From: Sphingobium scionense
Lineage (GTDB): Bacteria > Pseudomonadota > Alphaproteobacteria > Sphingomonadales > Sphingomonadaceae
Direction: 5' to 3'
Length of the DNA stretch: 64,000 bases
NCBI RefSeq assembly: GCF_014197035.1
Contig: NZ_JACIEU010000003.1
Coordinates: forward strand, 186,001-250,000
Position 1 is the stretch's first letter. The number at the start of each line of letters is the position of its first letter. Below the pieces are notes generated by a model that was given only the letters and a program-made list of their open reading frames with translations, searched no databases and was not told the DNA's origin. The translations under genes and the position numbers were made by a program. This document shows, in pieces, positions 46,043-54,954 of this stretch.

Positions 46043-46684
46043 TCAGCCGCGATTGGCGTTGATCCCGTCCAGCACGAAATCGGCGATCGCGGCGTCGATG
46101 CTGGCATCGTCCGCCAGACCCGCCGGATAGAGCCAGTCGCGAAACAGCCGGTTGGCGAGCACGGCGGCAAAGGCGGCGCGGACCATCAGGCGCGGATCGA
46201 CACGGGGCCTGCCTTCGATCCGGGCCGACTGGACGGCCGCCCCCTGCTCGAAATAGGCGGCAAGGCTCTCGATCGGATTGCCATTCTCTCCCGCCGGGCC
46301 GCCGGCCAGCATCATCGCCCGCAGCAGTGCCTCATGCTCGGTGACGAAGCGTTGCAGTTCGGCGATGTAGAGGCGCGCGGTGTCCGCGCGGCTGACATCG
46401 TCCTGCGGCACGGGATGATCGGCATTGAAGCGTTCGAGATGCTGGCTGAGCGGGCGAAACACGGCTTCCTGAAACAGTGCGGCCTTGGACGCGAAGCTGC
46501 GGAACAATTGCGCCTCGGTCGTGTCGGCGGCGCGGGCGATGGCGGCGGTGGTCGCCCCGGCATAGCCATGGCGGCGAAATTCCTCCTGCGCCGCCTGGAT
46601 CAGCCGGCTGGCGACCTCCGCCGAGGATCGGCGCGGCCGCCGGGCCGGCTTGTTGATGGCTTGGTCTGGGCCGCTCCCGCTCAT
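46043..46684 (-). CDS. TetR family transcriptional regulator
   Basis: The 213-residue regulator has a basic N-terminus (KPARRPRRSSAEV) and a TetR helix-turn-helix (LIQAAQEEFRRHGYAGATTAAI, then AADTTEAQLFRSFASKAALF). The C-terminal ligand domain is not assigned. Its ATG overlaps the stop of the upstream antiporter gene by four bases, so the two are co-translated; it may respond to a signal linked to the antiporter or to the genes downstream. Confidence 0.9.
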   Translation of the reverse strand: MSGSGPDQAINKPARRPRRSSAEVASRLIQAAQEEFRRHGYAGATTAAIARAADTTEAQLFRSFASKAALFQEAVFRPLSQHLERFNADHPVPQDDVSRADTARLYIAELQRFVTEHEALLRAMMLAGGPAGENGNPIESLAAYFEQGAAVQSARIEGRPRVDPRLMVRAAFAAVLANRLFRDWLYPAGLADDASIDAAIADFVLDGINANRG

Positions 46685-48315
46685 GCGCGCAGGCGCGCTT
46701 CGGACAGGTCAAGCTCACGGGTGAGCTTGCGCCCGACCTCGCTGCCGATCTTGCGGCTGCGCAATAGGGTGAGCAAGGCGGCGCGTTCCGCCGCGACGCC
46801 GACCATGCGGAAATCGCGGAACAGGGCGCCCTGCGCGCGCAGGCTGTCGGCTTCGGCTGCGCCCAGAGCTTCGATCCGCTCGCGATACAGGTCCATCACG
46901 CGCGCGCCAGCCTCGGCATAGCGTTCGGCATGGCCATGGGTTTGCGCCAGTTCATGCTGATGCCGCTCGATCGCCTGGATCGCTGCCTCGGCCGTGACGA
47001 TGCGGGCGGCGTCCTCCTCCGCGGCCTTGTTGGCTTCGGCCGGCATGTCGAGATTTTTGAGCAGCAGCGGCAGCGCGACGCTGGCCAGGATCAGCGACAG
47101 GATGATGACCCCGGCTGCCAGGAAAATGGCGAGATCGCGCGCCGGGAAGGGCGTGCCGTCGTTGAGCGCGAGCGGCAGGGTGAGCACACCGGCAAGCGTG
47201 ATCGCGCCGCGCACGCCGGCGAAGGATGTCGCCGCCACCAGTCGCCAATTGGGCCGGCGCGGGCCATCGACACCGCGATACTGGTTGCGCAGGATGGTGA
47301 AGCGCAGCGACAGCCACACCCACAGGAAGCGCAGCGCGGCCAGGCCGGCGACGATCGCAACCGTGTAGAGCGCCAGCCAGCCGGGCTCGCTATGGCCGGT
47401 CAGCGCCACCGTGCGCTTCGCTTCTGCGAGGATGCCGGGCAATTGTTCGCCCAGCAGCACGAAGATGATGCCGTTCAGGGTGAACTGGATGGTGTCCCAC
47501 ACCGAATTGCGGCGCATCCGGGTCTCGGCCATCGCTTCGCGCGAGATTTCGGCGAAGGTCATGGTCACGCCGGCCGCGACGGCGGCGAGGATGCCGGAGG
47601 CATGGACATGTTCGGCCAGGATATAGGAGCCGAAGGGGATGAGCAGGCTGACCAGGATCTGCGACCCGATTTCCTCGCCCCAGCGGCGCGTGACCCAGGC
47701 CTTGGCGCGCGATACGATCAGGGTGAGGCCGACGCCGATGGCAATGCCGGCGAAGGCGAGCCAGAGGAAATTGAGCGCGGCGTCGCCAGCGGAAAAACTG
47801 CCGGTCAGCGCGGCCGCAATGGCGAAGCGCAGGCAGACAAGACCCGATGCGTCGTTGAGCAGCGACTCCCCTTCCAGGATGTGCATCATGCGCTTGGGAA
47901 TGGGGACGCGCGCGGCGATGGCGGACACGGCGATCGGATCGGTCGGCGAGACCACGGCGGCGAGCGCGAAGGCGACGGCGAGCGGCATCGCCGGGATCAT
48001 CCAGTGGATGAAGAAGCCCATGCCGATGACGGTGGTCAGCACCAGCCCCAGCGCCAGTTCGACCACGGTCGAGGCGTCCTTGAGCAGTTCATCCTTGGGA
48101 ATGCGCCAGCCGTCGAGGAACAGCAAAGGCGGCAGGAACAAGAGCAGGAATATTTCGGGATCGAGCGCGACCCTGTGCGAGGTCGACAGGCCAATGATCG
48201 CGCCAAGGGCGATCTGGACCAAGGGTGTCGGGATTGAGATCGGCATCATGCGCGACAAGGCGCCACTGACGACGACAGCCAGCAACAGGAATAATACGAC
48301 CGAAATGACGTCCAA
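46681..48315 (-). CDS. CPA1-type Na+/H+ antiporter
   Basis: The 544-residue protein has about twelve membrane segments with the CPA1 signature VSPTDPIAVSAIA (ion-binding aspartate), LEGESLLNDASGL, and FAGVRGAITLAGVLTLPLA. A cytoplasmic tail of about 120 residues is rich in glutamate and arginine (AIERHQHELAQTHGHAE). It exchanges sodium or potassium for protons to control pH and salt. It overlaps the TetR gene at its 3' end. Confidence 0.92.
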   Translation of the reverse strand: MDVISVVLFLLLAVVVSGALSRMMPISIPTPLVQIALGAIIGLSTSHRVALDPEIFLLLFLPPLLFLDGWRIPKDELLKDASTVVELALGLVLTTVIGMGFFIHWMIPAMPLAVAFALAAVVSPTDPIAVSAIAARVPIPKRMMHILEGESLLNDASGLVCLRFAIAAALTGSFSAGDAALNFLWLAFAGIAIGVGLTLIVSRAKAWVTRRWGEEIGSQILVSLLIPFGSYILAEHVHASGILAAVAAGVTMTFAEISREAMAETRMRRNSVWDTIQFTLNGIIFVLLGEQLPGILAEAKRTVALTGHSEPGWLALYTVAIVAGLAALRFLWVWLSLRFTILRNQYRGVDGPRRPNWRLVAATSFAGVRGAITLAGVLTLPLALNDGTPFPARDLAIFLAAGVIILSLILASVALPLLLKNLDMPAEANKAAEEDAARIVTAEAAIQAIERHQHELAQTHGHAERYAEAGARVMDLYRERIEALGAAEADSLRAQGALFRDFRMVGVAAERAALLTLLRSRKIGSEVGRKLTRELDLSEARLRA

Positions 48316-48472
48316 ATCTTCGCTCCAACTTATGTGTCGGGCGACCCTAGGCGGACGGATTGCCGATGGGCAAGCGCTGCGGGCGAATTTTCCTTCAATT
48401 TCAGCACCGCAACGCGGCTGTCATGCAGCGGACCTAGAGGGTTAACATTATTTGCCGTTCGGGGACGATTCG

Positions 48473-50074
48473 ATGAATGCAAGTGTGGCGATTGGCGGGG
48501 CGCGCCGACCCGAGATGGACAAGGGGTTGGGCATGGCCGGCTCGATCGGCTTTGGCGCCGCCATCATCGCCGCGCTCATCTATGTCGTCTACAGCGTGTA
48601 TAGCGACGCGACGGCCGTGGGCGTGGCGCCGACCGCCTATCTGCCCTTCCTGCTGTTGTTCCTGGCGCTTCTGATCGCGCTTGGCTTCGAATTTGTGAAC
48701 GGCTTTCATGACACCGCCAATGCAGTCGCGACGGTGATCTACACCAATGCGATGCCGGCCAATATCGCGGTGGTCTGGTCGGGCTTCTTCAATTTCCTGG
48801 GTGTGCTGCTGTCGACCGGTGCAGTCGCGTTCGGCATCGTGTCGCTGCTGCCGGTCGAACTGATCCTGCAGGTCGGGTCCAGCGCCGGTTTCGCCATGGT
48901 GTTCGCGCTGCTGATCGCGGCGATCATGTGGAACCTTGCCACCTGGTGGCTGGGTATCCCGTCGTCCAGTTCGCACACGCTGATCGGATCGATCATCGGC
49001 GTCGGCGTCGCCAATGCGCTGCTGCACGGCAAGAGCGGCACGTCGGGCGTCGACTGGAGCAAGGCGACCGAAATCGGCCAGGCGCTGCTCTTGTCGCCGC
49101 TCATCGGCTTTGGTCTGGCGGCGCTGCTGTTCGTGGCGATGAAAGTCCTTGTCCGCAACAAGGCGCTCTATCGCGAGCCACAGAACGGCATGCCGCCGCC
49201 GCTGTGGATCCGCGCGCTGCTGATCTTCACCTGCACCGGCGTCAGTTTTGCCCATGGCTCCAATGACGGGCAGAAGGGCATGGGCCTTATCATGCTGATC
49301 CTGATCGGCACGGTGCCGACCGCCTATGCGCTCAACCGCGCCGTGCCGGCCCGCTACACGACCGAATTCCATGCCAATTCGATCGCCGCCACGGCTGCGC
49401 TTGGCCAGCGCACGCCGGCCTTGATGCAGCCGGTGGAGGCACGGGCGCAGGTGACGCGCTATATCGCCGACAAGCGTTTCGTAGACACGACGCTGCCGGC
49501 GTTGTCGGTGCTGATCGCCGATGTCGATCGGCAGGTGATGAGTTACGGCTCGCTGGCGCAGGTGCCGGCGGCTGCCGTCTCCAATATCCGCAACGACATG
49601 TATCTGGCGTCGGAGACGATCAAGCGTCTGGGCAAGGAGAAGGACGCAGGTCTTTCCGAGACGAAGATGAAGGCGCTGACGACTTACAAGGGATCGCTCG
49701 ATGCCGGCACTCGCTTCATTCCGACCTGGGTGAAGATTGCCGTTGCCTTTGCGCTGGGCCTGGGCACGATGGTCGGCTGGAAACGGATCGTGGTCACCGT
49801 GGGGGAGAAGATCGGCAAGACCCATCTCACCTACGCGCAGGGCGCATCGGCCGAACTGGTGGCGATGGCGACCATATTCGGCGCTGACCATATGGGCCTG
49901 CCGGTATCGACCACTCATGTCCTCTCCTCGGGCGTCGCCGGCACCATGGCCGGGAACGGTTCGGGCCTGCAGATGACGACCGTGCGCAATTTGCTGATGG
50001 CCTGGGTGCTGACCTTGCCCTGCTCGATCCTGCTGGCCGGATTGCTATATATGGTTTTCGCGCAGATTTTCTGA
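48473..50074 (+). CDS. Inorganic phosphate transporter (Pit family)
   Basis: The 533-residue membrane protein carries the two Pit repeats: FEFVNGFHDTANAVATVIYT near the N-terminus and FAHGSNDGQKGMGLIML in the middle, followed by a large cytoplasmic loop and a last repeat-like segment HMGLPVSTTHVLSSGVAG. It imports phosphate (or metal-phosphate) driven by protons. The ATG at 48473 has GGGGA upstream; an earlier TTG in frame is weaker. Confidence 0.93.
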   Translation: MNASVAIGGARRPEMDKGLGMAGSIGFGAAIIAALIYVVYSVYSDATAVGVAPTAYLPFLLLFLALLIALGFEFVNGFHDTANAVATVIYTNAMPANIAVVWSGFFNFLGVLLSTGAVAFGIVSLLPVELILQVGSSAGFAMVFALLIAAIMWNLATWWLGIPSSSSHTLIGSIIGVGVANALLHGKSGTSGVDWSKATEIGQALLLSPLIGFGLAALLFVAMKVLVRNKALYREPQNGMPPPLWIRALLIFTCTGVSFAHGSNDGQKGMGLIMLILIGTVPTAYALNRAVPARYTTEFHANSIAATAALGQRTPALMQPVEARAQVTRYIADKRFVDTTLPALSVLIADVDRQVMSYGSLAQVPAAAVSNIRNDMYLASETIKRLGKEKDAGLSETKMKALTTYKGSLDAGTRFIPTWVKIAVAFALGLGTMVGWKRIVVTVGEKIGKTHLTYAQGASAELVAMATIFGADHMGLPVSTTHVLSSGVAGTMAGNGSGLQMTTVRNLLMAWVLTLPCSILLAGLLYMVFAQIF

Positions 50075-50132
50075 TCGACAGGAGCGGCATATCGGCGACC
50101 CGGGCGCCCCACTGACCCCTTTCACGCTGCCG

Positions 50133-51101
50133 GTGCCGGGCATAGGTCCGGGGCTGATCTGGGGACTGGACTTCGCGCCCGACGCGATCCGGCCGGTCGA
50201 TCATTGCGACGGGGGCACGGCTGGCAGCTTTCGCTGGCTGCACCTCAACCTTGCCGATCACGGCACGCGGCAATGGATCGATGGCGCGCAGTTCCTGCCG
50301 GAAGCTGTGCGCGAACTGATCCTGTCGCCCGATACGCATCAGCGCGCGCTGGTCGACGGCGAGACGGTCGGCTGTGTGCTGCATGATTTCGAACGCGACT
50401 TCGACGTCGCTGACACGGCGCGGGTAGGGGCACTGCGCATGGCGCTGACACCTACGATGATGCTGACAACCCGGCTGCATCCGCTGCGCTGCGCCGATAT
50501 CGCGCGCCACCGGCTGGAACGGACGAAAGGGGTGATTGGCGGCCCGCAGGCGCTGGACCTGCTGGTCGGTGCCATCGCCGAGAATATCGCCGATATCAGC
50601 CGTACCCTGTTGGCCGATATCCAGCGTGCCGAGGATGCGTTTCTGGAGGGGCATCGTCCGCCCCAGCCGCGTGACCTGGTCGGCATTCGTCGCCGACTGG
50701 CGCAACTACACCGGCTGCTATCGGGCGCTCGGGGCGTCTTCCAGCGGCTGGAGCGGGACGAAGAACTGCCCGATGCGCTGCTGCCCACGGTCGAGAAACT
50801 GACCCAACGGTTGCAGGCGCTGGACGCCGACATATTGGAGGGCCAAGCGCAACTCCGCCTGCTGCGTGATGAGCTGGACATACAGGCGGCGCAGCGCACC
50901 AACCAGAATCTCTATATCCTGTCGATCATCACTGCGCTGATGCTGCCGGCGACCCTGGTCACGGGGCTGTTCGGCATGAACACCGGGGGCATGCCCTTTG
51001 CCGGTGCGTCGCACGGCACGCTGACGGCGACGCTGGTCGCGGCCGGGGCGGCGGGTGTCAGCTATTTCCTGCTGCGCTGGATGGGGTTCATGCGGCGTTG
51101 A
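50133..51101 (+). CDS. CorA/ZntB-type divalent cation transporter
   Basis: The 322-residue protein has a large N-terminal cytoplasmic domain with coiled-coil helices (ILEGQAQLRLLRDELDIQ) and two C-terminal membrane helices, the first followed by the pore motif GMN in LFGMNTGGMPF. ZntB-like members move zinc; CorA members move magnesium. GTG at 50133 is the first usual start codon in frame but lacks a binding site; a GGAG lies before an in-frame ATC at 50091, so the start is open. Confidence 0.88.
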   Translation: MPGIGPGLIWGLDFAPDAIRPVDHCDGGTAGSFRWLHLNLADHGTRQWIDGAQFLPEAVRELILSPDTHQRALVDGETVGCVLHDFERDFDVADTARVGALRMALTPTMMLTTRLHPLRCADIARHRLERTKGVIGGPQALDLLVGAIAENIADISRTLLADIQRAEDAFLEGHRPPQPRDLVGIRRRLAQLHRLLSGARGVFQRLERDEELPDALLPTVEKLTQRLQALDADILEGQAQLRLLRDELDIQAAQRTNQNLYILSIITALMLPATLVTGLFGMNTGGMPFAGASHGTLTATLVAAGAAGVSYFLLRWMGFMRR

Positions 51102-51108
51102 AAGGCGA

Positions 51109-52413
51109 TTACACCTGAACGGCGACTGCCTGTCGTCCGTCGCCGCCGAAGACGCGCAGGTAACGTTCGATCTCAGCTGGATCGCCGGTCGCCTTTTCGG
51201 GATTGTCGGACAGTTTGACCGCCGGGTGGCCATTGGCCTCGACCACCTTGCACACCAGTGAAATCGGATCGAGTCCATCGGTTTCGAACGGGGCGCAGCC
51301 GCGAAAATCATTGGTAAGGTTGGTGCCCCAGCCAAAGCTCATGCGCACGCGACCATGGAAATGGCGATAGGTCGCCTCGATACTGTCGACGTCCATGCCA
51401 TCGGAAAAGATCAGCAGCTTGCTGCGCGGGTCGCGACCCTTTTCCTGCCACCAGCGGATGATCTGTTCGCCGGCTTCGATCGGTGGCGCGCTGTCGGGGC
51501 GGAAGCCGGTCCAGTCGGCGACCCAGTCGGGCGCGTCCTTTAGGAACGCCGCCGTGCCGAACGCATCGGGCAGGGCGATGCGCAGATTGCCGCCATAATG
51601 CGCCTGCCATTGTTCGAGAACCGCATAGGGCGCGCGCGCCAGTGCTGCGTCATCGGGGGCCAGCGCGGCCTGCACCATGGGCAGTTCATGGGCGTTGGTG
51701 CCGATCGCCTCCAGATCGGCATCCATCGCCAGCAGCACGTTGGACGAGCCGATTAAGCGATCACCCAGCCCTTCCTTCAGCGCCTCGACGCACCAGCGCT
51801 GCCACAGGAAGCCATGGCGACGGCGCGTGCCGAAGTCGGAGATGACGAGATCGGGCAGCACGCTCAGCCGCTCGACCTTGTCCCACAGTTTCGCCTTGGC
51901 ACGGGCGTAGAGCACATCGAGTGCGAAGCGGCCACGGCTCTTCATCGCCGCGCGTGATCGCAATTCGTTGATGATGGCGAGCGCGGGGATCTCCCACATC
52001 ATCGTCTCGATCCAGAGCCCATGGAAGCGCAGCTCATATTGGCCGTCGACCTGACGCAATTCATAGTCCGGCAGGCGAAAGTCAGCGAGCCAGGCGATGA
52101 AATCCGGGCTGAACATCTGAGTCCGGCCATAGAAGCTGTTGCCCGCCAGCCAGATCAGTTCCTTCTTGCCGAAGCGCAGTGAGCGCGCATGATCGAGCTG
52201 TGCGCGCAGTTCGCCTTCATCGATGATGTCGGCCAGTCTTACTCGACGGGTGCGGTTGATCAGCTTGAAAGTCGTGCGGACATCAGGGTGAAGCTGCCGG
52301 ATCATCTGCAGCATCAGCAGCTTGTAGAAATCGGTGTCGAGGAGGCTGCGGACGATCGGGTCGAGCCGCCAATTATGGTTGTAGGTGCGGGTGGCGATGT
52401 CGGTGAAGACCAT
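51109..52413 (-). CDS. pncB: Nicotinate phosphoribosyltransferase
   Basis: PncB makes nicotinate mononucleotide in NAD salvage. The 434-residue enzyme has [37 protein letters not shown], the phosphoribosyl-binding [11 protein letters not shown], and the C-terminal [12 protein letters not shown] and [13 protein letters not shown] at 52413 is chosen with AGG 8 bases upstream; TTG 52434 would add seven residues. The phosphorylatable histidine region (THAHE in many) reads GTNAHELPM. Confidence 0.94.
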   Translation of the reverse strand: MVFTDIATRTYNHNWRLDPIVRSLLDTDFYKLLMLQMIRQLHPDVRTTFKLINRTRRVRLADIIDEGELRAQLDHARSLRFGKKELIWLAGNSFYGRTQMFSPDFIAWLADFRLPDYELRQVDGQYELRFHGLWIETMMWEIPALAIINELRSRAAMKSRGRFALDVLYARAKAKLWDKVERLSVLPDLVISDFGTRRRHGFLWQRWCVEALKEGLGDRLIGSSNVLLAMDADLEAIGTNAHELPMVQAALAPDDAALARAPYAVLEQWQAHYGGNLRIALPDAFGTAAFLKDAPDWVADWTGFRPDSAPPIEAGEQIIRWWQEKGRDPRSKLLIFSDGMDVDSIEATYRHFHGRVRMSFGWGTNLTNDFRGCAPFETDGLDPISLVCKVVEANGHPAVKLSDNPEKATGDPAEIERYLRVFGGDGRQAVAVQV

Positions 52414-52497
52414 GAAGAACCTGATGGACAGCAAAATTGACAGGGGCGTGCTGCACCGTTCCCCATGGGGATCATGATGGCAAGGCTGATGAGGTGA

Positions 52498-53265
52498 TTA
52501 TTGACCGGTGAAGTTCGGGGTGCGCTTGTCCCGCGCGGCGGCCAGCCCCTCGCGATGATCGGCGGTCGTGGCGAGCAAGGGCTGGACCATGAACTCGCGG
52601 TCGAGAAACTGGTCGAAGGATAGGGTGGTCGCCTCGAACAACTGCTTGCTCATCGCCTGCGCGACGGGCGGCCCCTTCGCAAGACGGGTGGCCAGTTCGA
52701 TCGCCGCGTCGCGGACCGGGCGGTCCGCCTCGATCGAGAGGATGAGGCCGAGCTGCCAGGCTTCATCGGCGGTCAGCGTCCGGCCGCTATAGACGATTTC
52801 CTTGGCGCGCATCGGGCCGACCAACCGGGTCAATTGCCAGATGGCGCCGGCGTCGGGCGCATAGCCGATCCTGCCGAAGAGTTGGGCAAAGCTGGCGTTC
52901 GGGCTGGCGACGATCAGGTCGCAGGCGAGTGCCAGGCTCCAGCCTGCGCCGACGCAGACGCCGTCGACGGCTGCGATGACCGGCTTGGGCATGGCCATGA
53001 TGGCGCGGATCATGCGGTGGAGCGCGCGCATCCGCTTGAGGAAAGCGGCACTGTCGGCGGCGCCCATTTCGCCGGTATCGGCGCCGGAGCAGAAATGACC
53101 GCCTGCGCCGGTCAGGACGACCGCCCGAACCCCGTCATCCTGCGCCAGATCGTCGAACAGCGTGGCGATCTCGCCGCGCATCGCCATGGTGAAGGCATTG
53201 CGCCGATCGGGGCGATCGAGCGTCACGATCGCGACCGCGCCGTCATGCTCCAGTCGCAGGCTCAT
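52498..53265 (-). CDS. Enoyl-CoA hydratase/isomerase (PaaG-like)
   Basis: The 255-residue crotonase-fold protein has the oxyanion-hole segments TGAGGHFCSGADTGEMG and DGVCVGAGWSLALACDLI. The two catalytic glutamates of classical enoyl-CoA hydratase are absent, while YAPDAGAIWQLTRLVG carries an aspartate in the position used by PaaG-type isomerases. An isomerase or ring-opening role is more likely than simple hydration (inference). Its ATG overlaps the stop of the carboxylesterase gene by four bases. Confidence 0.88.
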   Translation of the reverse strand: MSLRLEHDGAVAIVTLDRPDRRNAFTMAMRGEIATLFDDLAQDDGVRAVVLTGAGGHFCSGADTGEMGAADSAAFLKRMRALHRMIRAIMAMPKPVIAAVDGVCVGAGWSLALACDLIVASPNASFAQLFGRIGYAPDAGAIWQLTRLVGPMRAKEIVYSGRTLTADEAWQLGLILSIEADRPVRDAAIELATRLAKGPPVAQAMSKQLFEATTLSFDQFLDREFMVQPLLATTADHREGLAAARDKRTPNFTGQ

Positions 53266-54806
53266 GGCGTGGGCTTCCAGCCGAAGGACTGACCGCTTTC
53301 CCGCTGCCATTTGTCGAACCAGGGGGCGATCTGGCGGGCGCGGAAGTCCGGGGTGGCGGCGATATGCTGGCCGATGACCAGCGGGTTGGTGCGGCCGTCC
53401 TGGGTGGCGGGCCATGGCGGCAGGCCGGGGCCATTGGGGTCGCCGCTCCGCACATAATTCAGCATCCAGCCCGACATGGTCTTGGCGAGCGCCCGGCTTT
53501 CCGCATCGGCCGAGGGGGACTGGCCGAGCCAGAACAGGCGGTCGGCGCAATGGTCCGCGCCGGGTTTCGCGCTGCGCTCGTTCGGCGCAACGAAATCGAA
53601 CTGATAGGCGCGCGTCGGCAGGCCGGCGCGGGCCGCCAGTTGGGTCATGCCCAGCGCCGCTGAGGTGAACAGGAAGTCGGTCTGCACCCGGCGCAGCAAT
53701 TCGGCCTCATCGGACAGGCCGTAGCTGGCGGACACGGCCGACAGATCGATACCGAAGCGGCGCGCCATTTCGGCCCGGCCAAAGCCCATCAGGCCAAAGA
53801 CGCTGGCTTCGTTGCTGGTCGATCCGCTGATCAGCGGGACATGCGCGATCTGGCCTTTTGCGAACAGGGTGGAAAGGGGAGCGGGCAGCCAGCTGCCATC
53901 GACGGTTGCGCCAAAGTCCGGCGCGCCGCTGTCGCCGGCCAGCACCTGCGCGACGCTGAGCCTGCGCAGGGCAGCGAGCGATGGCGCGCCATCGCCGGTC
54001 ACGCCGGTGCGCTGGGCAAAGGCCAGCCCTTGCTCCTGCGCCTGTGGCAGGGGGCGATTGGCGTTGAACAGGCCGCCGGCCGAATGGGCGCTGGCGCGGG
54101 CGAACAGGCCCCTGGCCATCGGCGTCGCCATCAGCGCATTGATGCTGGAGCCGCCCGCCGAACAGCCGATGATGGTCACATTGTCGGGATCGCCGCCGAA
54201 GCGGGCGATGTTCTGCCTGACCCAGCGCAGCGCTGCGACCTGATCCATCAGCCAGAAATTGGCGGTCCCCTTGGGCGCTTCGGTTGTCAGGGCGGGATGG
54301 GCGAAGAAGCCGAGCCGCCCGATGCGGTAGTTGGGGGCGACAAGGACGACACCCTGCTTGACCAGCGGCGGCATGCCGTTGCGGAAGGGCTCCCGGCCCG
54401 AGCCGACGAAATAGGCGCCGCCATGGACGACGAACAGCACCGGCAATTTGCGGGCACCAAGGTCGGGCGAGGCGACGTTGAGGGTCAGGCAATTTTCATC
54501 CTGGGGGAAGGCGGCGTCCTCTTTGCGCCGTGGCTGGGGGCAATCCGCAGCAAAGCCTGTAGCGTCACGCTCGGTTTTCCAGGGACGGACCGGTTGCGGT
54601 GCGCGCCAGCGATTGGCGCCGACCGGGGGCGCGGCATAGGGGATGCCGCCGAAGAAGCGGACATCGTCGCGGACCACGCCGCGGATCGGGCCGGACGCGG
54701 TGGACAATCGGGGTGGTGCCGAAGAAGGGGCGGCATTTCCAAGGCTTGCCCATAAAGCGACGGCTGCGGCCGCGCAGGCGACAGGACGCTGCACCATCTC
54801 CATCAT
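53262..54806 (-). CDS. Exported carboxylesterase (type B)
   Basis: The 514-residue enzyme has a signal peptide (CAAAAVALWASLGNAAP) and the carboxylesterase B features: FGGIPYAAPPVGANRW, ENCLTLNV, VVHGGAYFVGS (oxyanion hole), the nucleophile in GCSAGGSSINALM, a glutamate in STSNEASVF and a histidine near HCADRLFW. It hydrolyses an ester in the periplasm. Three ATG codons cluster at the start (54806, 54803, 54797). The candidate operator at 54820-54833 is directly upstream, and the crotonase gene follows. Confidence 0.88.
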   Translation of the reverse strand: MMEMVQRPVACAAAAVALWASLGNAAPSSAPPRLSTASGPIRGVVRDDVRFFGGIPYAAPPVGANRWRAPQPVRPWKTERDATGFAADCPQPRRKEDAAFPQDENCLTLNVASPDLGARKLPVLFVVHGGAYFVGSGREPFRNGMPPLVKQGVVLVAPNYRIGRLGFFAHPALTTEAPKGTANFWLMDQVAALRWVRQNIARFGGDPDNVTIIGCSAGGSSINALMATPMARGLFARASAHSAGGLFNANRPLPQAQEQGLAFAQRTGVTGDGAPSLAALRRLSVAQVLAGDSGAPDFGATVDGSWLPAPLSTLFAKGQIAHVPLISGSTSNEASVFGLMGFGRAEMARRFGIDLSAVSASYGLSDEAELLRRVQTDFLFTSAALGMTQLAARAGLPTRAYQFDFVAPNERSAKPGADHCADRLFWLGQSPSADAESRALAKTMSGWMLNYVRSGDPNGPGLPPWPATQDGRTNPLVIGQHIAATPDFRARQIAPWFDKWQRESGQSFGWKPTP

Positions 54807-54819
54807 CCCCTCATCAATT

Positions 54820-54833
54820 TTGCTCTATGGTGC
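54820..54833 (-). promoter_or_regulatory. Island operator site 1 (upstream of carboxylesterase)
   Basis: Reads GCAC-CATAGA-GCAA on the minus strand. It is one of the GCAC-N6-GCAA sites shared by the promoters of the 52.5-64 kb island and lies 14 bases before the carboxylesterase start. Binding by the local TetR protein is inferred. Confidence 0.55.
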
Positions 54834-54897
54834 ATAATAATGTTGGAGACGTTTATCGCTGTCAAGCGCGCAGGCGCGTTGACAGGGTTATGAATCT

Positions 54898-54911
54898 GCA
54901 CCAAGGTGCAA
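54898..54911 (+). promoter_or_regulatory. Island operator site 2 (upstream of PQQ dehydrogenase)
   Basis: Reads GCAC-CAAGGT-GCAA, with the inner GCACC/GGTGC palindrome, 44 bases before the PQQ dehydrogenase start and in the same divergent promoter region as site 1. Confidence 0.55.
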
Positions 54912-54954
54912 TATAAAGAGGCGCGAACAGGGGCGCACGGAGAAGGATGAGAAC

